From contig JAKQGD010000311.1 of assembly GCA_029573365.1 (NCBI GenBank), positions 1-10,295 on the forward strand: a stretch of 10,295 nucleotides of DNA, in the 5' to 3' direction. The DNA is from Bacteroidota bacterium (GTDB lineage Bacteria > Bacteroidota > Bacteroidia > Chitinophagales > Saprospiraceae). Positions 1 through 5,743 of the stretch are shown here, piece by piece. The notes beneath the pieces were generated by a model that was not told where the DNA came from, ran no database searches, and saw only the letters and a list, made by a program, of their open reading frames with translations. The stretch's first letter is position 1. The number at the start of each line of letters is the position of its first letter. The position numbers were made by a program, and so were the translations under genes.

Positions 1-414
1 GTCAAAAATGGCTTTAACCTTATTGTGCACAAACAATATACCAGCCAGCCATCCCAGCACTGACATGCCTATATCATAATAGAGGATGTCTTTCATCATG
101 ACACCGCCCTCCACGGCTCTGAAATGGTGCTCGTGATGCCAGGTACGGTATGGACCTTTGATCTGGTTGTCTACAAAATAATAAGGCTCCTGTACGTGGG
201 TTATTTCTGTCACCCATGTTACCGGAATGTTGAGCATTGGCTTGATGCGATAGGTGATCATAAGCCCTGGATAAGCCTTTGCGGGTATCTCTGAGGTAAT
301 ACGAAACTCCAGCTCCGGTGGAGTAATCTCATTGAGGTTGCCTGGATTGGAAAAAAAAGCCCAGGCTTCCTCCAGGCTGATGGGCAAAAACTGTTCTTTG
401 ATTAGTGTGTTCAT
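1..414 (-). CDS. SRPBCC family ligand-binding-fold protein (C-terminus cut by window edge)
   Basis: The reading frame starts at the ATG at 414-412 and stays open for 138 codons to the window edge, so only the last residues are missing (family members are about 150-160 residues). The protein begins MNTLIKEQFLPISLEEAW, followed by FFSNPGNLNEITPPELEF. Further on come IPVTWVTEITHV, EPYYFVDNQIKGPYRTWHH and, near the edge, LFVHNKV. This pattern is typical of the SRPBCC (START/Bet v 1-like) proteins often annotated as cell-division-inhibitor-like or ligand-binding. The fold forms a hydrophobic cavity, but the ligand is unknown. There is no signal peptide, so it is probably cytoplasmic. Upstream lies a 95-bp gap to the stop of the EEP gene, with GGAG three bases before the ATG, so a separate or shared transcript are both possible. 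The family call is firm; the biochemical role is not known. Confidence 0.85.
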   Translation of the reverse strand, partial: MNTLIKEQFLPISLEEAWAFFSNPGNLNEITPPELEFRITSEIPAKAYPGLMITYRIKPMLNIPVTWVTEITHVQEPYYFVDNQIKGPYRTWHHEHHFRAVEGGVMMKDILYYDIGMSVLGWLAGILFVHNKVKAIFD

Positions 415-509
415 GGCTCCAAAACGCCCAACCCTTTTTTTTGTTCTGTGCTTGACCAATATAAGTCTGGGTCATGAATCGTCAGTTGTAAGTTAATTAT
501 CCGTTTGGT

Positions 510-1349
510 TTATTTAAAATCTAACCTTGCCACTACAGGAAAATGATCAGATATAAAACGGCCGTTGGCTCTCACTTCAGAAGGTTTTTTGTAGTCTGCC
601 ACTTTAAATCCTCTGACAAAAATGTAATCTATCCTCCTGTCAGTGGTATCCCTGCCAAACCCGTTGAAAGTGCCATGAGGGCTTTTGACTTCTATATGTC
701 GTCGTGTCCACGTGTCGGTCATTTTTGATGCCAGATACTTTGCCGGCTTTTCGACTGGTGTACAGTTGAAGTCACCCATGAGGATGACCGGATAACCTTG
801 TTTGTTGAATTTTTTTATTTGCCTGAAAATAAGTTTTGCTGAGTTTTGCCTGGCCTTTAGGCCCATGTGGTCAAAGTGGGTATTAAATGCCCAGAACGAG
901 CGGCCATTGTCTCTGTGTCTTACCAACGCATAGGTACACACCCTTGGAAGGGCCGCATCCCAGCCTTTGGAAGGGACATCGGGTGTTGGCGAAAGCCAGA
1001 ATGTCCCCGAAGTTATCAGCTCCAGTCTGGTGGTGTCAAAATACATAGCAGACATTTCGCCCATGAGCTTGCCGTCGTCTCTGCCTGATCCTACCCATGA
1101 GTGGTTTGTCAGACAACTGTCGAGCCAAAATACCTGACGGGCTAGCCCTTCCTGTATGCCCAGGAGGTCGGGTCGATATTGCTTTATCTGTGCCGCCAGT
1201 TCGGCTTTTCTCAGAGCCCAGGTATCATCGCCATCGCGGGGCTCGTCATACCTTAGGTTGTAGGTCATGGCTGTAAGTGACAAGTTTTGCCCCACTACAC
1301 TGCCGTTGGCAGTCAGAAAAAATGCCGCATAAATTAAAAACCGTTTCAT
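510..1349 (-). CDS. Exported endonuclease/exonuclease/phosphatase (EEP) family protein
   Basis: This 279-residue protein has the metal-dependent phosphoesterase fold shared by DNase I, ExoIII, sphingomyelinases and CCR4/nocturnin-type nucleases. The conserved positions are visible in order: N31 (MTYNLRY), E67 (GIQEG), H158 (FNTHFDH), D193 and N195 (GDFN), D241 (RIDYIF) and D268-H269 (SDHFP). The catalytic set therefore looks intact. I place the start at 1349 because the protein then opens with a clean signal peptide (MKRFLIYAAFFLTANGSVVG, mature near Gln21). An in-frame ATG eight codons upstream (1373) would only add a polar stretch before it. Export to the periplasm or beyond is likely, and no T9SS sorting domain is present. 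The subgroup resembles the small secreted EEP proteins common in Bacteroidota, for which the substrate (nucleic acid, phospholipid or sugar phosphate) cannot be read from sequence. It is divergent from the CotH gene. Confidence 0.92.
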   Translation of the reverse strand: MKRFLIYAAFFLTANGSVVGQNLSLTAMTYNLRYDEPRDGDDTWALRKAELAAQIKQYRPDLLGIQEGLARQVFWLDSCLTNHSWVGSGRDDGKLMGEMSAMYFDTTRLELITSGTFWLSPTPDVPSKGWDAALPRVCTYALVRHRDNGRSFWAFNTHFDHMGLKARQNSAKLIFRQIKKFNKQGYPVILMGDFNCTPVEKPAKYLASKMTDTWTRRHIEVKSPHGTFNGFGRDTTDRRIDYIFVRGFKVADYKKPSEVRANGRFISDHFPVVARLDFK

Positions 1350-1505
1350 TAGTAAAAAATATTCAGATTGCAAGATACGGATAATACATTGTTGAAATCC
1401 TTCCTTCCTTCAGAGTGTTTATTGGCTGCAGCCGAAAAAATTTCTGAATTCATGTGCTCCGCAATGGCATAGACATTATCTTTAAGTCTCAAACTTACAC
1501 TCATT
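1350..1505. promoter_or_regulatory. Divergent intergenic region between the EEP and CotH genes
   Basis: These 156 bp must carry the start signals of both divergent genes. On the plus strand TATCTTTA at 1477-1484 matches the Bacteroidota -7 box TAnnTTTG in all but the last base and would give a leader of about 15 nt before the CotH ATG. However, no TTG -33 box sits at the usual distance, so the promoter call is weak. No good match was seen for the minus-strand gene. The region also holds a threefold CCTT repeat at 1399-1410. Open frames crossing this gap on the minus strand are not credible genes. Confidence 0.35.
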
Positions 1506-4091
1506 ATGTACAGGATTCTATGTTTTTTATTGCTGAGCTTCGAAATGTTGTCACAGGTCAGCCTCAACGAATACAGTGCTTCCAATCTGAGACTGTATTA
1601 TGACAATTATCTGGAGGAAGAAGATTATATCGAGCTTCACAACGCTTCTGACCAGGCTATGGACATCAGCGGATGGTATCTGTCCGACAAAACCGACAAA
1701 CCAAAAAAATGGTCTTTCCCGTCGGGGACCGTTATGGAGCCGGGAGCATTTCTTGTCGTATGGGCATCAGGTCGCAACGAAGTCGCTGACGGCTACCTTC
1801 ACACCAATTTTAAATTTAAACAGACTGCAGGAGATGAATATATCATCCTGGCCGACAGAAACGGTAACGTAATAGAGTCGCTGCCGCTCAATGTCACAGC
1901 CCTGCATCACTCCGCCTGCAAGACCATGGATGGTGGCAGTACCTGGGGCATATGTACTACGCTGAGTCCCGGAGCGAGCAATAGTGCTTCTGGCGTGTTT
2001 ACAGGCTATGCTCCTGTATCAAAGATTGTGACTCAAAGAGGAAGATACAAGGATTCAGTCGTGGTCAAATCCACTCTTTTTCAGGATTATGATGTCAGAT
2101 ATACCCTCGATGGAGAGATTCCCGACCCGTTTTCACCACTTATGCCTGATTCGCTGACCATCAAAAAAACCTCAGTGCTTACAGTCCGTACCTTCGGCCG
2201 TGATACCACAATCCTTCCGGGTCTAGTGGATTTTGCCACCTATTTTATCAATGAGCCTGCAGGTACACTGCCGGTTTTTTCTGTATCGGGAGGATATGAG
2301 TCCACGGCCCTCGCCGAAGGGGACAGGACACTCAATCCCATTGCATCGCTGGAGTACTTTGACAAGGACGGCATATACATCACTTCAAGCTATGGCGAAC
2401 TGGACAGCCACGGACAAGACAGTTGGGTTAACCCACAGAGGAGCTTGGATTGGATTAGCAGGGATGAGATGGGCCTGAGCAGTGCCATTGGCGACAAGCT
2501 GTTCCACAGTTCTGACCGAAATGAATATCAAAGAATCATATTCCGGGCATCGGGTGACGACAATTATCCTGCTGTCAATGATCCCGAGCATGATGGGAGT
2601 GCCCACATCAGAGATGAATATGTACAAACTCTTGTTCAAAAAGGCGGCATGCAATTGGATGTAAGGTCGGTAGAACGGTGCCTGTTGTATCTAAATGGCA
2701 AATACTGGGGTGTCTATTCCATCAGGGAAAAACCCGACGACCACGACTATACAAACCACAGGTACAATCAGGACAAATATGACATACAGTTTCTCAAAAC
2801 CTGGGGCCAGAGTTGGGCAGAATACGGCGGCAACAAGGCCATCCGCGATTGGGAAAATTTCAGGGATAGCATCTTAGCCTCCGATCTGTCCAAACCGGAG
2901 GTATATGCATGGATCAAAGAAAAACTGGATGTAGTCAGCCTTATGGATTATATGATCGCCAACCTTACTGTGGTGTCATCTGACTGGCTCAACTACAACA
3001 CAGGGTGGTGGAGAGGGCTTAAGCCAAATGGTGGCCATAAAAAATGGGGATACATTATGTGGGACAACGATGCCACTTTTGATTATTACATCAACTACAG
3101 CGGAGTACCCAATACATCAACTTCTGCCCAAGCCTGCGACATAGAAGACATCAGCGACTATATGGACGAATTTTTCCCTGTAGATACGACTACAGAGATC
3201 ATAGAGGCAGACTCTTTTTTCTGGAATGGCGAGTGGATACACTGGGGGCCGGATACGTTTGACCTGTATCCTGACCTTGGCAAGCACGAAAAGATTTTTC
3301 TTAAGTTGCTCAATGAAAACGGTGAATTTAGAAACACATATTTTGCCAGGTATGCAGACATGCTGAGTACCACATTTAGCTGCGAGACCATGCTCAAGAC
3401 TCTGGACAGTCTGGTGGCTATCATCTCGCCTGAGATGCCCAGACATATTGCAAGATGGGGCGGATCCCTCACTGAATGGAAGGCAAATGTCAAAGATATA
3501 AGAAATTTTGTAGCCAAACGCTGTGCCAAAACAGCAGAGGGACTCGCCGACTGCTACGACCTGGAGGGGCCGTTTAAGGTCACATTGATGACCGATCCAC
3601 CTGGCATGGGCGACATTGTTTTTAATACTTTAAATCACACTGCATTGCCTTGGACAGGATCTTATTTTGGAAATATGGACAATATCATTTCCGTTGTGCC
3701 GGCACAGGGGGCAGTTTTTACCCATTGGTATTCCAAAAAAGGTAGCTCGGAATTTGCTTCTCTAAATCTGCCAAAGTCAACAGTCAGTATCACCGCTGCG
3801 GATACTTTGTTGGCAGTATTTCTGGGCTCAACAGGTACCCGTGACACAGAACAAATATCCATGGCAGTAACCCCCAATCCGGGTGTATCAGAGATGTCCG
3901 TTACCACTGACACGGACATGACAGACGGAATACTCACAGTAGCCGACAATACCGGAAAATTAGTACATTCCAAATCAGGTTTGAAAGGACGCCATTCTGT
4001 CAGCGAACTTCAGCATTTGCAGCCGGGTGTATACATCGTGACACTCACAGACAGAGGACGGACAGGCCGTACAAAATGGGTCAAAATCTGA
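1506..4091 (+). CDS. Secreted CotH-kinase-family protein with lamin-tail domain and T9SS type A sorting domain
   Basis: This 861-residue protein has a modular, exported architecture. Residues 1-16 form a signal peptide ending LSQ. Residues 17-125 are a lamin tail domain (YIELHN, ISGWYLSD, FPSGT, EPGAFLVVWASG). Residues about 170-245 resemble the chitobiase/beta-hexosaminidase C-terminal domain (VRYTLDGEIPD, followed by TSVLTVRTFG). Residues about 335-680 are the CotH domain, with YLNGKYWGVYSIREKPDDH (395-413) and the metal-site-like WDNDATFDYY (519-528, D520 and D522). Residues 690-775 resemble an InlB-type divergent repeat (SVVPAQGAVFTHWYS). Residues 784-861 are a T9SS sorting domain (VTPNPG, then LQPGVYIVTLTDRG and a basic WVKI tail). 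The family is named after spore-coat CotH of Bacillus, an atypical protein kinase; here the substrate is unknown. Export through T9SS to the surface or medium is inferred from the tail. The gene stands alone on its strand, and a terminator-like hairpin follows. Confidence 0.93.
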   Translation: MYRILCFLLLSFEMLSQVSLNEYSASNLRLYYDNYLEEEDYIELHNASDQAMDISGWYLSDKTDKPKKWSFPSGTVMEPGAFLVVWASGRNEVADGYLHTNFKFKQTAGDEYIILADRNGNVIESLPLNVTALHHSACKTMDGGSTWGICTTLSPGASNSASGVFTGYAPVSKIVTQRGRYKDSVVVKSTLFQDYDVRYTLDGEIPDPFSPLMPDSLTIKKTSVLTVRTFGRDTTILPGLVDFATYFINEPAGTLPVFSVSGGYESTALAEGDRTLNPIASLEYFDKDGIYITSSYGELDSHGQDSWVNPQRSLDWISRDEMGLSSAIGDKLFHSSDRNEYQRIIFRASGDDNYPAVNDPEHDGSAHIRDEYVQTLVQKGGMQLDVRSVERCLLYLNGKYWGVYSIREKPDDHDYTNHRYNQDKYDIQFLKTWGQSWAEYGGNKAIRDWENFRDSILASDLSKPEVYAWIKEKLDVVSLMDYMIANLTVVSSDWLNYNTGWWRGLKPNGGHKKWGYIMWDNDATFDYYINYSGVPNTSTSAQACDIEDISDYMDEFFPVDTTTEIIEADSFFWNGEWIHWGPDTFDLYPDLGKHEKIFLKLLNENGEFRNTYFARYADMLSTTFSCETMLKTLDSLVAIISPEMPRHIARWGGSLTEWKANVKDIRNFVAKRCAKTAEGLADCYDLEGPFKVTLMTDPPGMGDIVFNTLNHTALPWTGSYFGNMDNIISVVPAQGAVFTHWYSKKGSSEFASLNLPKSTVSITAADTLLAVFLGSTGTRDTEQISMAVTPNPGVSEMSVTTDTDMTDGILTVADNTGKLVHSKSGLKGRHSVSELQHLQPGVYIVTLTDRGRTGRTKWVKI

Positions 4092-4112
4092 TGATCTTAT
4101 TGTCAGCTGCTT

Positions 4113-4203
4113 GCTGCTGGCCATTGGTTAAAGGTTAGTTAGGTTTTAGTCCTGATGCTATCGGGAATGATTTTTGCTTTACTACCAGCTGCTGGCCATT
4201 GGT
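4113..4203. repeat. Pair of 16-bp direct repeats in a convergent intergenic gap
   Basis: The sequence GCTGCTGGCCATTGGT occurs at 4113-4128 and again, identically, at 4188-4203, a spacing of 75 bp. The second copy is part of the small palindrome CCAGC-T-GCTGG at 4185-4195. The copies flank the terminator-like hairpin between the convergent CotH and ykuK genes. Low-complexity intergenic repeats built from GCTGCTGGC-type words recur in many Bacteroidota genomes, so these may be members of such a dispersed family; that is inference. No coding sequence is credible here. Confidence 0.6.
4150..4175 (+). terminator. Probable intrinsic terminator of the CotH gene
   Basis: TCCTGAT (4150-4156) and ATCGGGA (4160-4166) pair over seven positions, one of them a G-U wobble, around the three-base loop GCT. 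Four bases later comes a run of five T on the plus strand (4171-4175). The element lies about 60 bp past the CotH stop codon and suits termination of the plus-strand transcript; on the minus strand no T-run follows the stem. Similar TCCCGATAGC/ATCGGGA hairpins are common between genes in Bacteroidota. The stem is short, so confidence is moderate. Confidence 0.5.
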
Positions 4204-4215
4204 AAGTACTGCAAA

Positions 4216-4689
4216 TCAGTGTACTACACGGTCTGCACAGTAGGAAGAGGCAAAAGCCTCTGGCTTGGCTTTAAAGACAAATCCCATGCCCAGGATATAA
4301 CCCATTGCATCCTTGAGTGCCGTATTGGATTTGAAGGCCGGGTCGGTATTGATGTCAGCATGCACTTCAAGGCCTACATCATAGCGGTCGAGCAATGAAC
4401 ATAAACTGTACGCCAGCTGAACAGAGTAGGAGACTTCCTTGATCATCCTCTCACGGACTGACATGTTGTTGATGCTTTTTTCCTTGCTGAACAGGATGTA
4501 ACCTCCTTTTTTCTCCCTAAGGAAAACCACCACCGTAGCAAACTCGGTGACTTCTCCTTTTACCTGCGAATCTGACCCGATACAAATCTTGAGACGGTTG
4601 CCGGCTGCCAGTTCCCTCAGGATGGCAGCTTCCACCATTTCATCTAACGGTAAATCGGTTTTCTGGCCATTGAAGTGATACCATTCCAT
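4216..4689 (-). CDS. RNase H-like YkuK family protein (DUF458)
   Basis: This 157-residue protein matches the DUF458/YkuK family, named after Bacillus subtilis YkuK and predicted to adopt the ribonuclease H fold. Landmarks are CIGSDSQ (36-42, with D40 as the first acidic position), VVVFLREKKGG on the next strand, the helix NNMSVRERMIKEVSYS with E79 and E85, EVHADINTD (108-116, H110 and D112) and the C-terminal GMGFVFKAKPEAFASSYCADR (134-154, D153). These acidic residues fit a metal-binding nuclease site, but activity is not established for the family as far as I know. There is no signal peptide or membrane segment, so it is cytoplasmic. The start ATG at 4689 follows a convincing Bacteroidota promoter. 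The gene ends 124 bp from the convergent CotH stop codon. The family call is strong and the function unknown. Confidence 0.9.
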   Translation of the reverse strand: MEWYHFNGQKTDLPLDEMVEAAILRELAAGNRLKICIGSDSQVKGEVTEFATVVVFLREKKGGYILFSKEKSINNMSVRERMIKEVSYSVQLAYSLCSLLDRYDVGLEVHADINTDPAFKSNTALKDAMGYILGMGFVFKAKPEAFASSYCADRVVH

Positions 4690-4697
4690 GGTTTACC

Positions 4698-4725
4698 AGA
4701 ATTTTTACGAAAGTAAAAATATTCT
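4698..4725. repeat. AT-rich inverted repeat overlapping the ykuK promoter
   Basis: AGAATTTTTAC (4698-4708) is repeated in inverted form as GTAAAAATATTCT (4713-4725). The inner seven pairs are perfect around the loop GAAA, and the outer four pair after a two-base bulge. It begins eight bases upstream of the ykuK ATG and covers the -7 box. If transcription starts at the predicted site, most of the hairpin would not be in the RNA, so it would act, if at all, as a DNA site. It could also be chance in AT-rich DNA. Confidence 0.5.
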
Positions 4726-4739
4726 GTCATATATGCAAA
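4708..4739 (-). promoter_or_regulatory. Bacteroidota-type promoter for the ykuK-family gene
   Basis: Read on the minus strand, TTTG (4739-4736) is followed by exactly 20 bases and then TACTTTCG (4715-4708). This agrees with the -33 TTG / -7 TAnnTTTG promoter of the housekeeping sigma factor of Bacteroidota, with one mismatch in the -7 box. The expected start of transcription is near 4702, leaving a leader of about 13 nt. It lies within the 92-bp gap after the upstream membrane-protein gene, so the ykuK gene probably has its own transcript. Confidence 0.6.
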
Positions 4740-4781
4740 TAAAAGTCAATTAAATATACATTATATCTATCTGGATGTTTT

Positions 4782-5600
4782 TTATGGGCACATTTTAAGC
4801 ATCCAGAAAACAATAGCAGGCAATCCCATCAAGCCGTCAATGATGAAGAGGAAATAATTTACCGAATTTGCCGGACCTGTAAAAAACACCAGAATTCCGG
4901 TGACAAGGTATGTTAGTCCCAGTGACAGCTGTACATCGCCTGTAATGGGCAATGTGTGACTGCTGTATAATTCACAGGCACAAGCTACAATTAACAGTCC
5001 AACACAAATAAACCGGGTCTCATTTATTCCAGCTTTTTGAGGCAAAGTGACCAGCTGGGACTTGCCGTCTTCAGGTATATCTCCTATATCACAAATGATG
5101 GCCAGCGTTACCACAAACACAATCCTCCCTGCCGATATTATCAGGCATTGACTGAGCATGTATCCTTGTGTAAGGCAAGGAACCACCACACACAAGAGGC
5201 CAAAAACCAAACCAATAAGCAATGGCTTAAGTATAAAATGTTTTCGCCAGGGCAAACCCAGCATCTTTCCACGCATAAAATATCCCAGGCACAGAATCAC
5301 GGCCAATAGTATCGGTGCCGTCACTGTAGGGTGATGATAAATTTGCCACACAGCCCCACCCACTACAGGCAGAATAAGCCACGAACTCCATCTTTTTGAA
5401 AAAAATACGGACCATTGTGAGGGTCTGACAGAAAAAATGCCATGATGATTGTATAGCCAATATGTGGCGGTTGCCACCCATAAAGCATAAGCGAGGTCTA
5501 TGACACCTCCTGTATACATCCAGGAAAATGAAGTAAACAAGGCCACCACAATAGAAAGGTGTAGCCAGGATCCGAGATATAATTGTAAAAACCGGGCCAT
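4782..5600 (-). CDS. Polytopic membrane protein, probable divergent UbiA-family prenyltransferase
   Basis: With the start at 5600 the protein has 272 residues and about nine hydrophobic segments (near 11-30, 33-50, 71-88, 93-108, 122-142, 146-170, 195-210, 224-241 and 248-268), the number expected for UbiA enzymes, which attach polyprenyl chains to aromatic or related acceptors in the inner membrane. After the sixth segment comes DIGDIPEDGKSQLVTLP (171-187), which fits the second UbiA motif DxxDxxxD followed by TLP. The first motif, NDxxDxxxD after the second segment, is not intact: the equivalent place reads YNHHGIFSV with Asn51 but no Asp. The longer frame reaches an ATG at 5699, but its first codons lie across the terminator hairpin at 5663-5690, so I reject that start. 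The family call is inference from topology plus one motif; the substrate, or whether it is active at all, is open. Confidence 0.6.
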   Translation of the reverse strand: MARFLQLYLGSWLHLSIVVALFTSFSWMYTGGVIDLAYALWVATATYWLYNHHGIFSVRPSQWSVFFSKRWSSWLILPVVGGAVWQIYHHPTVTAPILLAVILCLGYFMRGKMLGLPWRKHFILKPLLIGLVFGLLCVVVPCLTQGYMLSQCLIISAGRIVFVVTLAIICDIGDIPEDGKSQLVTLPQKAGINETRFICVGLLIVACACELYSSHTLPITGDVQLSLGLTYLVTGILVFFTGPANSVNYFLFIIDGLMGLPAIVFWMLKMCP

Positions 5601-5657
5601 AAAAAGGCAACTAAAAAATCGTGGTTTTTGTTCTGAAGCCCTTTGTCTATAGTTTGA

Positions 5658-5694
5658 ATAAAAAAGAGTACCCTCTTTTGGGCACTCTTTTACC
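5658..5694 (-). terminator. Strong intrinsic terminator of the outer-membrane barrel gene
   Basis: AAAGAGTACCC (5663-5673) and GGGCACTCTTT (5680-5690) form an 11-bp stem with one G-U wobble and a six-base loop. Read on the minus strand, the stem is followed directly by a T-run (TTTTTT at 5666-5658 region, then ATTC), the classic form. It lies about 54 bp past the barrel gene stop at 5744 and upstream of the membrane-protein start at 5600. The plus-strand reading also has four T, but no plus-strand gene precedes it. It isolates the two neighbouring minus-strand genes. Confidence 0.85.
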
Positions 5695-5743
5695 AACAAA
5701 ACAAATTTTAAAAAATGAAAATCTTTGACTGTAGTTTATATCA

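Noticed and set aside
453..474. TGACC/GGTCA inverted repeat upstream of the SRPBCC gene
   Set aside because: Five pairs around a 12-base loop with no T-run; too weak to call a terminator or an operator.
1399..1410. Threefold CCTT repeat as a phase-variation tract
   Set aside because: Three copies are too few for likely slippage, and the tract is not within a promoter spacer or coding region that I could define.
1349..1585. 78-codon open frame on the minus strand across the EEP/CotH gap
   Set aside because: It overlaps the signal peptide of the CotH protein and the start of the EEP gene, has no recognisable domain, and would occupy the divergent promoter region.
3117..3529. Two antisense open frames of 109 and 123 codons
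   Set aside because: Both are opposite to the CotH domain, which is strongly supported by its motifs; they are shadows.
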